Source of the DNA: Tubiluchus corallicola
Lineage: Eukaryota; Priapulida; Priapulimorpha; Priapulimorphida; Tubiluchidae
Assembly: GCA_030141605.1 (NCBI GenBank)
Contig: JAQGDQ010002442.1
Location: 1-36,731, forward strand
Reading direction: 5' to 3'
Length of the DNA: 36,731 nt
A program made the translations under genes and the position numbers. The notes below the pieces were generated by a model. That model saw only the letters and a program-made list of their open reading frames with translations, searched no databases and was not told the DNA's origin. Of this stretch, positions 16,949 through 25,741 are shown piece after piece (position 1 is the first letter of the stretch; the number at the start of each line of letters is the position of its first letter).

Positions 16949-17848
16949 TTGAAAAAAATAAATATTTGGCTAAGTGCTTTGCGCTTGCATACCATTCCCT
17001 TATCATGCTCCGGTATTATTATGGGCGCATTTTTAGCATTGTACAAAGATAGCTTTGATTTAAAAATATTTATTTTTTGCCTACTAACAGCCATTGCCCT
17101 CCAAATATTATCAAACCTTGCCAATGACTATGGCGATTCTGTCAAGGGAGCAGATAATAAACTGAGAAAAGGGCCTTCAAGAGCTGTTCAGTTAGGGTTT
17201 ATTAGTAAAAAACAAATGATAGTGGGCATAATTATAGTCACTATTGTATGTTTAGCTCTAAGCCTCATTACATTATATATCTCTATTGGCTTCAATTACA
17301 GTTCCTTTCTATTTTTGCTGTTTTTAGGGATTTTTGCCACTATATCTGCCATCACTTACACAGTAGGAAAGCACGCATATGGATATATAGGATTAGGTGA
17401 TTTTTTTGTAATGTTATTTTTTGGATTAGTAAGTGTAATGGCTTCATATTATCTGTACACAAAAGCAGTTTCAACAGATACGATATTTCCCGCATTAAGT
17501 GTTGGTCTATTGTCTACAGGCGTTTTAAACATCAACAACATTAGAGATATAGAGTCAGATAGAGTTGCTCAAAAAAAAACTATCCCTACCCGCATTGGTA
17601 GAAAAAACGCAATTATATATCATTGGGCACTATTGATAGGCGCAGTGGTTTGTGCCTGCCTGTTTGTGATACAAAATTTCTCTTCTCCTATTCAATTTCT
17701 TTTTATCGTCAGCCTTCCTTTCATATATGACAACGGAGTTAAAGTAGCCCGTGCAAAAAATTCTTTAGAAGTCAATCCATATCTAAAACAATTATCTCTA
17801 ACCACACTGTTTTTCGTTATCACGTTTGGGGTAGGTATTGTGTTATAA
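16949..17848 (+). CDS. menA: 1,4-dihydroxy-2-naphthoate polyprenyltransferase
   Basis: MenA joins a polyprenyl chain to 1,4-dihydroxy-2-naphthoate in the inner membrane, giving demethylmenaquinone for respiration. The 299-residue product belongs to the UbiA superfamily, with eight or nine hydrophobic helices. The first Asp-rich motif is NLANDYGDSVKGAD (56-69); the second is NNIRDIESDRVAQKKT, and both bind Mg2+-diphosphate. The start is TTG at 16949, since no ATG precedes the first helix (IWLSALRLHTIPLS) and the only nearby Met is internal (M25). It follows the TPR gene by 23 bases, probably in one transcript, and converges on the SNF2 gene. Confidence 0.93.
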   Translation: MKKINIWLSALRLHTIPLSCSGIIMGAFLALYKDSFDLKIFIFCLLTAIALQILSNLANDYGDSVKGADNKLRKGPSRAVQLGFISKKQMIVGIIIVTIVCLALSLITLYISIGFNYSSFLFLLFLGIFATISAITYTVGKHAYGYIGLGDFFVMLFFGLVSVMASYYLYTKAVSTDTIFPALSVGLLSTGVLNINNIRDIESDRVAQKKTIPTRIGRKNAIIYHWALLIGAVVCACLFVIQNFSSPIQFLFIVSLPFIYDNGVKVARAKNSLEVNPYLKQLSLTTLFFVITFGVGIVL

Positions 17849-17875
17849 CAATTATAATTTTCTACTATTTCTTCT

Positions 17876-20833
17876 CTATTCTAATAGTTGCTCAATATCT
17901 TCTTTAGATAAACTCTTTACAAAACTACTCTCTTCAGTAATCAAATGTTGAAATAACTCTTTTTTACGTTTTTGTAAAACAAGTATTTTTTCTTCTACTG
18001 TGTTTTTTGTAATAAATTTGTATACAAAAACTTTATTTTGTTGCCCTATTCTGTGTGCCCTACCTATTGCCTGTTCTTCAACAGCTGGATTCCACCATGG
18101 GTCAAGAAAAAACACATAATCAGCACTAGTAAGATTTAAACCTACCCCGCCTGTTTTTAGTGAAATTAAAAATACTTTTACTTGTTCATCATTTTGAAAC
18201 TTATCTATTTGTGTTTTTCTATCTCTTACACTACCATCCAAATAGGCAAAAGGTGTAACATTTTCAATTAAATAGTCTTTAAACACTTTTAAATGTTGAA
18301 CGAATTGACTAAAAATAAGCACCTTATGCCCTTCACTTATTATATTGCGAAGGTCATCCACAACATTATTCAGCTTGCCAGACCCTCCTGCATAGCTGGG
18401 CATAACAATCATAGGGTGGTTTGCTATTTGACGCAGCCGCACCAATCCTTGCAAAATAAATATTTGTAGTTTCTTTATTCCCTGATTCTCTATTTGTTTG
18501 AGTACTTGATTTCTAAAATAATTTTTTTCTTGATTATAAAAGTCTTCTTGCTGCGGAGTCATAGAGCAATATTGTATGTTTACAACTTTGCTTGGCAATT
18601 CGGAGGCTACTTGCGTTTTATTTCTCCTTAGAATAAAAGGCTTGATTATTTGATGCAATTTATGTGTTTTATTTACATCGCCTTTTTTTTCTATTGGGTT
18701 TAGAAATTGATTTCTAAAAAAACTTTGATTTCCTAAAAGTCCAGGATTTATAAAACTCATTTGGGTCCACAAGTCAAGTGTGGTGTTTTCTAATGGCGTC
18801 CCTGTCAAGATTAATTTATGTTTTGAATTTAGTGACCTAATTGCCTTAGATGTGTTGGAATTAGGATTTTTAATCATTTGCGACTCATCTAAAATGATAT
18901 AATCAAAATAAAATTCTTTGAGAATATCTACATCTAATCTTGCTATGCCATAAGATGTTAGTATAATATCTCTCTCTTTAAATAGCTTTTTAAGATTTTT
19001 ATCTCTATTTATCCCTGTGTATGATAATGTTTTTAGATCTGGTGTAAATTTATTGATTTCTCTTTCCCAGTTGAACAACAATGAAGTAGGCATAATGATT
19101 AAAACAGACAATGTAGAGTCTTTAGCCGATTCTTTCATGGCTTGCAAAAGAACAAGTGCTTGTATGGTTTTTCCTAATCCCATATCATCTGCCAAACAAC
19201 CTCCAAGTTTGTATGTCTTTAAAAAATTAAGCCAATCATATCCTGCTTTTTGATACGGTCTTAGTGTCCCTTTAAAGTTTTTTGGAAGTGGGTAATCTTC
19301 TATGTTTTCAAAATTTCTAAGATTTTTCAACCTACCATTCATGTCTCGTAAAGTGTCGCTCTCTAAATCTTGAATTAAGTTTACATAGTGCTTTTTAAGT
19401 GATAATTGATTTTTAGTGGGAGTAAAATCCATAAAAGCAAAAAGTTCAGAATACTCAGCAACCCATTGAGATGGTATTATGCCTATCTGTTTGTTTGGCA
19501 GCAAAACTTCATCTTTATTTTGCCTAATTAGCTTGTAAATATCTACAAAAGGGACTTCATATTCTCCAAATTTTACTGATGCAAATATATCAAACCAATC
19601 TATGTTTTCTCTTGTCTTGATGGAGATAGAGGACTTTCCTATAAAATAGCTATTTTTCATTTTTTGCTCTAACACCACATTTTCATTTTTTAGAGTCTCT
19701 TCATGACGCGTGAGTAGCTCTATAGTCTTATGTTTAGAAAGTGTTAGAGTAGAGTTTCTAAACTCCAACCCTATGTTCTCTAATAGGTTAATTATATGCT
19801 CTTCTGCTTCTATATCCCTATATATTTTACGAAAGCAATAAGTGCTATCTTTCTTTTCTAACTTTATTTCAAACGGATGATTTGATGATAAGGCTTTAAA
19901 GTTATACTCGTCATAGGAAAAGGATAACTCCATAACCACTTTATCATACTTAGAACTCTCTTCTTCTTCAATTATTCCTACACTATTATCACCAAATAAT
20001 GAAGGAACGCTTTCTTGCATTTGTGATTGTAATGAGAAAATTTTCAATTTTGGCACAGGGGTACAATATAGTTCTTCTACTTCAAATCCAGAAATTTTCA
20101 CCTCACACGTTACCATTAACGGGATAATAAACTTTTGGTAATAAGTTTCTTCTATTGTATTTGGTATTATAATTTGTTCTTTTTTTAGAAAAGGAAGTAG
20201 CTTATTGCCATCAAAGTGTTCTTCAAAAGAAAATAAACAGTTTGTTGAAACTAACCATGCTGGGTTTTTACAGACAAGAAACGTGTTCTTTTGTAACAAG
20301 TCTATATTTCTATTTTCATATTTCACTTTCGGGAAATAAATAGTACTTTCTTCCTGCTTTATAAAATGAAAAACTATATTTCCTTTATTTTTTTCAACAT
20401 GTATTTTTCTACCTACTGGGTAGCCATCTTTTTCCATCAAATAGATATCAGCTCCCGATAATAGCTTCAATATTCTTGCCATCCTCGTTTCTATATAGGT
20501 ATCTATTTCTCTCTTTATTATTTGATGGTTAGGGTTGTTCGGACTTTCATATATGTTTTTTAAAAATATGTTTGGATTAATTCTATCTTTATAAAATCGC
20601 TTTACAATAGCGTCTTGTTGAATGGTATCTATAAGCCCAATGAGTTCTTCATCATTTTCTTTTAAATTCTTCTCAAATTCTAATGCATTTCTATGAGATA
20701 TATTTTGATATTGAAGAGTTGGCCGCTCTTTATCAGAGAGTTGTACAGCAAAGGATTCAAATAGATAACCTAAAAATTGGTGTTCATATAATGAATAAAC
20801 TATTTGATATGGTTTGCTCGTAGATATTTTCAT
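17876..20833 (-). CDS. SNF2-family DEAD/DEAH-box helicase
   Basis: This 985-residue protein carries a SNF2 ATPase motor in its C-terminal half. Motif I is LADDMGLGKT at about 545-555, motif II LDESQMIKN at about 648-656 (DESQ replaces DEAH), motif III LTGTPLEN, motif V LKTGGVGLNLTSADYVFF, and motif VI QAIGRAHRIGQ near 928. The 500-residue N-terminal half has no recognisable SWIM zinc finger and is probably a protein- or DNA-binding region specific to bacterial SNF2 proteins. Such enzymes translocate on duplex DNA or remodel polymerase complexes (RapA is the studied case). The biological role here is unknown. It is separated from menA by 27 bases, convergently, and is followed upstream by tRNA-Glu on the same strand. 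No restriction or defence partner is nearby, so a housekeeping role is more likely. Confidence 0.93.
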   Translation of the reverse strand: MKISTSKPYQIVYSLYEHQFLGYLFESFAVQLSDKERPTLQYQNISHRNALEFEKNLKENDEELIGLIDTIQQDAIVKRFYKDRINPNIFLKNIYESPNNPNHQIIKREIDTYIETRMARILKLLSGADIYLMEKDGYPVGRKIHVEKNKGNIVFHFIKQEESTIYFPKVKYENRNIDLLQKNTFLVCKNPAWLVSTNCLFSFEEHFDGNKLLPFLKKEQIIIPNTIEETYYQKFIIPLMVTCEVKISGFEVEELYCTPVPKLKIFSLQSQMQESVPSLFGDNSVGIIEEEESSKYDKVVMELSFSYDEYNFKALSSNHPFEIKLEKKDSTYCFRKIYRDIEAEEHIINLLENIGLEFRNSTLTLSKHKTIELLTRHEETLKNENVVLEQKMKNSYFIGKSSISIKTRENIDWFDIFASVKFGEYEVPFVDIYKLIRQNKDEVLLPNKQIGIIPSQWVAEYSELFAFMDFTPTKNQLSLKKHYVNLIQDLESDTLRDMNGRLKNLRNFENIEDYPLPKNFKGTLRPYQKAGYDWLNFLKTYKLGGCLADDMGLGKTIQALVLLQAMKESAKDSTLSVLIIMPTSLLFNWEREINKFTPDLKTLSYTGINRDKNLKKLFKERDIILTSYGIARLDVDILKEFYFDYIILDESQMIKNPNSNTSKAIRSLNSKHKLILTGTPLENTTLDLWTQMSFINPGLLGNQSFFRNQFLNPIEKKGDVNKTHKLHQIIKPFILRRNKTQVASELPSKVVNIQYCSMTPQQEDFYNQEKNYFRNQVLKQIENQGIKKLQIFILQGLVRLRQIANHPMIVMPSYAGGSGKLNNVVDDLRNIISEGHKVLIFSQFVQHLKVFKDYLIENVTPFAYLDGSVRDRKTQIDKFQNDEQVKVFLISLKTGGVGLNLTSADYVFFLDPWWNPAVEEQAIGRAHRIGQQNKVFVYKFITKNTVEEKILVLQKRKKELFQHLITEESSFVKSLSKEDIEQLLE

Positions 20834-20931
20834 AGCACATTACAGCACAGGGCAATAAAAGCATGAAGAATTAATTGCTATTTATTTTAAAAACAGGCAT
20901 AAAGCGAATAAAATCGCATAAAATTAAAATG

Positions 20932-21003
20932 TGACCCGTAGGGGAGTCGAACCCCTGCTACCAGGATGAAAACCTGGCGTCCTAACCACTAGACGAACGG
21001 GCC
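20932..21003 (-). tRNA. tRNA-Glu (anticodon TTC)
   Basis: The 72-base gene runs from 21003 down to 20932. The acceptor arms GGCCCGT and ACGGGTC pair over 7 bases with one G-U. The D arm is GTC...GAC. The anticodon arm CCAGG/CCTGG encloses the loop TTTTCAT with anticodon TTC. The T arm AGGGG/CCCCT encloses TTCGACT. The discriminator is A and CCA is not encoded. It stands alone between the SNF2 gene and ptrB, and has its own promoter at 21017-21048. Confidence 0.97.
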
Positions 21004-21016
21004 GTATAAACTTTTG

Positions 21017-21048
21017 CAATTATAAAACATTTTTATTAAAAAAACAAA
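21017..21048 (-). promoter_or_regulatory. promoter of tRNA-Glu
   Basis: On the minus strand TTTG (21048-21045), a 20-base spacer and TATAATTG (21024-21017) match the Bacteroidota promoter at 7 of 8 positions in the -7 box. The box ends 13 bases before the tRNA 5' end, a fitting distance for a start just upstream of the mature RNA. Confidence 0.55.
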
Positions 21049-21098
21049 ATTCTATTTAGAATTTTATAAAATATTGGACATTATCTGTTAAACCTTGC

Positions 21099-23153
21099 CT
21101 AATCACAGATATTTTCCATATCAAACAAAAAAGCATATTCTAGTGCTATCTCCTTTAGCATTTCAAACCGCCCAGACGCCCCACTATGTCCTGCTTTCAT
21201 ATTGGTGTACAAAAATAGTTTATTGCTATTCTTTTTTTTATCTCTAAGCTTTGCTACCCATTTGGCAGGCTCCCAAAATTGCACTTGAGAATCATGCAAC
21301 CCTGCGGTCACTAACATGTGTGGATATGGTTTCGTTTCATCAACATTATCATATGGAGAGTAGGACTTTATGTACTCATATTGTTCCTTAATGTTAGGAT
21401 TGCCCCATTCATCATACTCTCCTGTAGTAAGCGGAATTGTTTCATCAAGCATTGTAGTAACTACATCAACAAATGGAACAAGTGCTACCACCCCATTAAA
21501 CAATTCAGGGGCAATGTTAATTACTGAACCTATCAGTAGTCCCCCTGCTGAGCCTCCCATAGCATACATGTGCTGAGAGCTTGTATATTTTTGTTCTACC
21601 AAAAATTTACCTGCCTCTATAAAGTCAGTAAAAGTATTCTTCTTATTTAGCATCTTGCCATCGTCATACCACTGCCTACCTAAATATTCTCCTCCACGCA
21701 CATGGGCAATAGCGAACGCAAATCCTCTATCAAGCAAGCTTAATCTTATAGAGCTAAAATAGACATCGACTGTATGTCCATACGCACCATAGCCATAAAG
21801 CAACAATGGCGATTTACCATCTTTTTTAAACCCTTTTTTATACACAATAGATATAGGCACTCTTTTGCCATCAGAAGCAGTTGCCCAAATTCGTTCTGAT
21901 TGATAATTAATTTTGTTGAATTTCCCACCTAATACTTCCTGTTCTTTTAATATTTTTTTTTGTTTAGTTGCCATATCAAACTCTATGACAGAGTTTGGAG
22001 TTGTAAAAGAAGAGTATGAAAGTCGCAATAGTTTTGTATTAAAATCTAAATTAATGTGCGGCATTGTGGTATATGTCTCTTCACTAAAAGGGACATTGTA
22101 TTCTTCCTTTGCATCCCATCGTTTAACTTTTATTTTATTCAAACCGTCTTCCCGTTCAAAGCAGACTAAATAGTCTTCAAAAACCTCTATATCTTCCAGC
22201 AACACATTTTCTCTATGAGGAATTACTTCTTTCCAATACTGTTTATCAAGCCTATTGATGGGCGTTTTCATTAGACGAAAGTTTTTTGCCTTCCAGTTGG
22301 TATATATATAAAAATCTGTTTCAAAATCCATAATGCTATACTCATGCTCTTTTTCCCTTGGTAGAAATACTTTAAATTCGTCATCAGGAGTATTGGCGTT
22401 TAAAAATATAGACTCACTTGATAGGGTGCTTTCTGAATTAATAATAATGTACTTATCTGACTTTGTTTTGTAAATTCCCACAAAGAAAGCTTCATCTTTT
22501 TCATGAAAAATTTCTACATCTTCTTTGGGATCAGTGCCTAATACGTGTTTAAAAACTTTATATGATCTTAACGTTTGTACATCTTTTTTTACATAAAAGA
22601 GCGTTTTATTATCATTTGCCCATACTACTTCTCCACTAACATTCTCTATTTTTTCTGAATAAATTTGGTTGGTTTCTAAGTTTTTTATTTGAATGTAATA
22701 AATTCTCCTCCCTATAATATCAAAAGAAAAAGCGGCTAATTTATTATTCTTGCTTATAGACACACTGCCTAAAGAAAAAAAATCATGCTCTTTTGCCATT
22801 TCATTTACATTAAACAAAATTTCTTCCTCTGCCTCTAAGTGTTCTTTTTTTCGGGTATAAATAGGGTATTCCTCTCCTTTTTTATATTGCGTAATATAAT
22901 AATAATTATTTTTTTTATATGGAACAGAATTATCATCTTCCTTAATTCTGCCTTTAATTTCTTGAAATAGTTTTTCTCTAAATGGGTGCAGATGCTTTAA
23001 GCTATCATTTAAGTATTTGTTTTCATTTTCTAAATATTTAATTACTTTGGGGTCATCTGATTGGTTTAACCAATAATAATCATCTATACGTACATCTTTA
23101 TGCTTTTCTAATTTTGTCGCTTTTTTTTCTGCAACAGGCGGATATAGTTTCAT
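21099..23153 (-). CDS. ptrB: oligopeptidase B (S9 family serine peptidase)
   Basis: Oligopeptidase B cleaves peptides of up to about 30 residues after Arg or Lys. The 684-residue protein has an N-terminal seven-bladed beta-propeller (about 70-410) that filters substrates. The C-terminal alpha/beta-hydrolase domain contains YGAYG, HVRGGEYLGRQWYDDG, GGSAGG with nucleophile S535, D621 in GLHDSQV and H656 in KAGHSGASGR. All three catalytic residues are in place. The opening YYWLNQSDDPKVIKYLENEN is the usual oligopeptidase B start region. There is no signal peptide, so it is probably cytoplasmic. It is a single gene, divergent from the GatB/YqeY gene. Prolyl oligopeptidase is a less likely alternative because the length and opening match PtrB. 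Confidence 0.93.
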   Translation of the reverse strand: MKLYPPVAEKKATKLEKHKDVRIDDYYWLNQSDDPKVIKYLENENKYLNDSLKHLHPFREKLFQEIKGRIKEDDNSVPYKKNNYYYITQYKKGEEYPIYTRKKEHLEAEEEILFNVNEMAKEHDFFSLGSVSISKNNKLAAFSFDIIGRRIYYIQIKNLETNQIYSEKIENVSGEVVWANDNKTLFYVKKDVQTLRSYKVFKHVLGTDPKEDVEIFHEKDEAFFVGIYKTKSDKYIIINSESTLSSESIFLNANTPDDEFKVFLPREKEHEYSIMDFETDFYIYTNWKAKNFRLMKTPINRLDKQYWKEVIPHRENVLLEDIEVFEDYLVCFEREDGLNKIKVKRWDAKEEYNVPFSEETYTTMPHINLDFNTKLLRLSYSSFTTPNSVIEFDMATKQKKILKEQEVLGGKFNKINYQSERIWATASDGKRVPISIVYKKGFKKDGKSPLLLYGYGAYGHTVDVYFSSIRLSLLDRGFAFAIAHVRGGEYLGRQWYDDGKMLNKKNTFTDFIEAGKFLVEQKYTSSQHMYAMGGSAGGLLIGSVINIAPELFNGVVALVPFVDVVTTMLDETIPLTTGEYDEWGNPNIKEQYEYIKSYSPYDNVDETKPYPHMLVTAGLHDSQVQFWEPAKWVAKLRDKKKNSNKLFLYTNMKAGHSGASGRFEMLKEIALEYAFLFDMENICD

Positions 23154-23245
23154 GTCAAAATATTTATTTTAGAACCACAAATAATAAAGCCTACTAATAG
23201 CTTTATTGCAATCAAAATTTTTGCAAGGCTAATAGGTAAAAAATA

Positions 23246-23270
23246 AAAAAGCAACATTTTATTGCTTTTT
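23246..23270. terminator. symmetrical stem-loop with T-runs (bidirectional terminator-like)
   Basis: AAAAAGCAA (23246-23254) and TTGCTTTTT (23262-23270) form a 9-base stem with a 7-base loop and a T-run on either strand. It looks like an intrinsic terminator, but it sits between two divergent genes (ptrB and the GatB/YqeY gene), where no transcript should end. Confidence 0.4.
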
Positions 23271-23377
23271 CTATATCTATAATTTTAAATAACAAATTTC
23301 ATTTTGTCAAAAAATTACTTGACTTTCTTTTTTTTAAAAACTAAACTTGCGTTGTTTAACCTAACTTAAAAAAACTA

Positions 23378-23827
23378 ATGTCATTAAAATTACAAATAGA
23401 TAAGGACATAAAAAATGCAATGCTTAATAAAAATCAAGATGAACTTAGAACGCTACGTTCTATAAAATCTTCAATTTTATTATTAGAAACAAAAAAAGGA
23501 AACAAAAAAGAGGTCTCTCAAGAAGCAGAGTTGCAATTATTACAAAAGGCAATCAAACAACGTTCTGATTCTATACGCGTATTCAAAGAACAAAACAGAG
23601 AAGACTTGGCAAATAAAGAAATAGCAGAAGTAGAGATCATCAAGAAATATTTGCCTGAACAACTCTCTAAAGAAAAAATAGAAAAGGAGCTACAAGCAAT
23701 TATTAACAAAATAGGTGCTTCTTCTATAAAAGATATGGGTAAAGTTATGGGTGTAGCATCAAAAAAACTAGCGGGGAAGGCTTCCAATAAAGATATTTCT
23801 GAATTAGTGAAAGCATTGTTATGCTAA
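23378..23827 (+). CDS. GatB/YqeY domain-containing protein
   Basis: This 149-residue protein is a stand-alone GatB/YqeY domain, the helical tail domain also found at the C-terminus of the GatB subunit of tRNA-dependent amidotransferases. It begins with LKLQIDKDIKNAML, contains LRTLRSIKSSIL (about 24-35), AIKQRSDSIRVFKEQNREDLANKE (about 53-76) and EIIKKYLPEQLS (about 80-91), and ends with the conserved DMGKVMG and GKASNKDISELVK segments. In GatB the domain contacts tRNA. The free-standing protein is widespread but its function is uncertain. It has no obvious promoter box, and a hairpin overlaps its stop codon. Confidence 0.92.
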   Translation: MSLKLQIDKDIKNAMLNKNQDELRTLRSIKSSILLLETKKGNKKEVSQEAELQLLQKAIKQRSDSIRVFKEQNREDLANKEIAEVEIIKKYLPEQLSKEKIEKELQAIINKIGASSIKDMGKVMGVASKKLAGKASNKDISELVKALLC

Positions 23828-23843
23828 TGATGTTTTTAGCATA
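23820..23843 (+). terminator. hairpin at the end of the GatB/YqeY gene
   Basis: TATGCTAA (23820-23827, containing the stop codon) pairs with TTAGCATA (23836-23843) to give an 8-base stem and 8-base loop. It lacks a following T-run, so it may act as a weak terminator or an mRNA 3' end stabiliser. Confidence 0.35.
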
Positions 23844-23870
23844 GAATAATTTTGCGCAAATATTTCCTTT

Positions 23871-24395
23871 CTACACTTTAATGGGCATATTGTATCTGTT
23901 TTTCCCCCATCTAAGTCTGTATATTATGCGTTCTATGCTCTTTTTCATTCTCAATGCACGTCTTATACCTGCATGGTAGCAACAAAACTCTATTTGCTCT
24001 CCATTGATTGCAGAAACTATAATGTAAGTGTAGTATGTTTGAAGTGCAGAAACTATAATGAATATAAAAGATAAAATACCTGCCACCCTTAAGAACTTAA
24101 ACAAAAGAAAATTACCCAAATCAGTAAATCCGGGTAATATGGCAAAAATTACAATCAAGGGCAAAAGCTTCAATAAATGCCTATCTTGCCGACGCTCTAT
24201 GGTCACAGACATTACACTTTCCATAGGTATTGTCTTAAAAACATGTTTCCCATACATATCTTTATAGCTATAAATTACCGCGTAATCTGTTACCCGTAAT
24301 GAGTTCTTTTTGGTACCTAACATATTGTTTGTTTTTGACCAAAAAAGTGTTCTATTTGTTGACAAACGCCTTCCGAAGAATCCCATTATATTCAT
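23871..24395 (-). CDS. small two-helix membrane protein of unknown function
   Basis: This 174-residue basic protein has two hydrophobic helices in its middle (about 76-93, LLPLIVIFAILPGF; and about 102-125, FLRVAGILSFIFIIVSALQT). Beta-prone segments flank them: LRVTDYAVIYSYKDMYGK before, and TYYTYIIVSAINGEQIEFCCY after. A helical pair between two halves of such a beta domain is seen in PH-like bacterial membrane proteins, but the match here is only suggestive. Met4 is an equally good start. It is a single gene converging on the GatB/YqeY gene. I do not recognise the family; it may be lineage-specific. Confidence 0.5.
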   Translation of the reverse strand: MNIMGFFGRRLSTNRTLFWSKTNNMLGTKKNSLRVTDYAVIYSYKDMYGKHVFKTIPMESVMSVTIERRQDRHLLKLLPLIVIFAILPGFTDLGNFLLFKFLRVAGILSFIFIIVSALQTYYTYIIVSAINGEQIEFCCYHAGIRRALRMKKSIERIIYRLRWGKNRYNMPIKV

Positions 24396-24567
24396 TAAAT
24401 TAATAGTTAAAGACTTGTTTGTTTAATATATTTGTTATCAACCTAAAGCAACTCTGACTTGCCCATGTATTATATAATTTTAACGAAATAGGACAACAAT
24501 TACTTGGTTGCTAACAAGTATTTCTTCATCATCTTTTTACAACATTAATCAAATGTTCTATATTAAT

Positions 24568-24602
24568 GTAAAAAAGCATAACCACACAGGTGATTTATGC
24601 TT
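24568..24602 (-). terminator. intrinsic terminator on the minus strand
   Basis: AAGCATAA (24574-24581) and TTATGCTT (24595-24602) form a perfect 8-base stem. Additional CAC/GTG pairing inside the loop extends it, and on the minus strand it is followed by a run of six T residues. There is no annotated minus-strand gene upstream of it; the nearest plus-strand gene, fabG, points away. Confidence 0.6.
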
Positions 24603-24919
24603 AAAAGATACTCTCTATTCCTCCGTTCTCTCTACGAGTACAACGCATTTTTTATGAATTTATTAGTCTTTTTTGTTGTTTTTTAGAACCTTTCTATATT
24701 ACCCGCATTTTATTGCAATTCTTTTTTGTTTTATAAAAATTCTTATAATTTGTCTTTTTCTCAAAGAAAGGAAAAATATGCTATCAAATGAGTTGTTAAT
24801 CATTAAGTACATTTTGTGTATCCCCTAAAACGTATAATTCATCTATATATTTATTTGCTCTTTTGAAACAAATTATTTGAAAATAAAAAAGATAATACAT
24901 TAAAAAAATAAATGTTTTT

Positions 24920-24948
24920 TTGATATTTGTAAAATTATAAGGTATAAT
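24920..24948 (+). promoter_or_regulatory. possible fabG promoter, sigma70-like
   Basis: TTGATA (24920-24925), a 17-base spacer and TATAAT (24943-24948) resemble a classical sigma70 promoter 24 bases before the fabG ATG. Bacteroidota normally use a different consensus, and such matches arise easily in AT-rich DNA, so this is tentative. Confidence 0.3.
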
Positions 24949-24972
24949 CGGAAAACGAAATGGATTAAAATT

Positions 24973-25722
24973 ATGAAACTGTTAGAAGGAAAAACGACTT
25001 TAATTACGGGTGCTTCAAGAGGCATAGGGCGCATCATAGCATTAGAATATGCTAAAAATGGATCAAACGTTGCATTTACATACTTATCTAGCGTAGAACA
25101 AGGAAGACAATTAGAAGGAGAATTAAAACAATTCGGAATAAAAGCACAAGGATATCAATCTGACGCATCAGATTATAATCAAGCTCAAGAGTTGGTGGAT
25201 AAAGTAATAAAAGATTTTGGAAAACTTGATATCTTGATCAACAATGCAGGAATAACGAAAGATGGTCTTTTGCTAAGACAAAATGAAGAGTCTTGGGATA
25301 AAGTAATAAGAGTAAATTTAAAATCCGTTTTCAACACTGTAAAAGCATCCATTAAGCCTTTTATGGCACAACGCTCAGGTAGCATCATCAATATGAGCTC
25401 CGTAGTAGGACTACAAGGCAATATAGGGCAGACAAATTACGCTGCATCTAAAGCAGGAATTATTGGGTTTTCTCGTTCTGTGGCAGTAGAATGGGGAAGT
25501 AGAAACATCCGTTGTAACGTTGTTGCTCCTGGTTTTATTGAAACAGAAATGACCGAACAGTTGCCTGATGATATAAAAAACCATTGGAAAAATAATATCA
25601 AGCTAAAACGATTTGGCACCCCTACAGAAGTTGCAAACTGTTGTGTGTTTTTAGGCTCAGATATGGGAGCTTACATTACAGGGCAAGTTATTCAAGTAGA
25701 CGGAGGTATTACGTTGGGTTAA
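24973..25722 (+). CDS. fabG: 3-oxoacyl-ACP reductase (SDR family)
   Basis: FabG reduces 3-oxoacyl-ACP with NADPH in each round of fatty-acid elongation. The 249-residue protein has the classical short-chain dehydrogenase fold: cofactor motif TGASRGIG at 12-19, NNAG at 90-93, N115, and the catalytic S143, Y156 and K160 (YAASK) in the spacing seen in E. coli FabG. The C-terminus ITGQVIQVDGGITLG is the usual FabG ending. It is followed 19 bases later by a VWA-domain membrane protein, probably in the same transcript. A FabG-like dehydrogenase for another substrate is possible because it is not next to acpP, fabD or fabF. Confidence 0.88.
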   Translation: MKLLEGKTTLITGASRGIGRIIALEYAKNGSNVAFTYLSSVEQGRQLEGELKQFGIKAQGYQSDASDYNQAQELVDKVIKDFGKLDILINNAGITKDGLLLRQNEESWDKVIRVNLKSVFNTVKASIKPFMAQRSGSIINMSSVVGLQGNIGQTNYAASKAGIIGFSRSVAVEWGSRNIRCNVVAPGFIETEMTEQLPDDIKNHWKNNIKLKRFGTPTEVANCCVFLGSDMGAYITGQVIQVDGGITLG

Positions 25723-25741
25723 ACATCAAACTAAACTTATC

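Larger units (their letters stand above)
24396..24972. other. 577-base gene-free gap
   Basis: No coding frame of convincing length, tRNA, or decayed homologue is visible in this strongly AT-rich stretch. It contains a terminator-like hairpin on the minus strand (24568-24602). Directly upstream of that on the same strand is a purine-rich, comparatively GC-rich segment at about 24604-24650. Near the right end is a possible fabG promoter (24920-24948). An unrecognised small RNA on the minus strand is possible. Confidence 0.5.

Noticed and set aside
17876-20833. SNF2 helicase as part of a defence island
   Set aside because: Its neighbours are menA, a tRNA and oligopeptidase B; no nuclease, methylase or other defence gene lies nearby.
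24554-24658. 34-codon plus-strand frame in the 24.4-25.0 kb gap
   Set aside because: It reads straight through the terminator hairpin, is short, and its composition shows no coding character.
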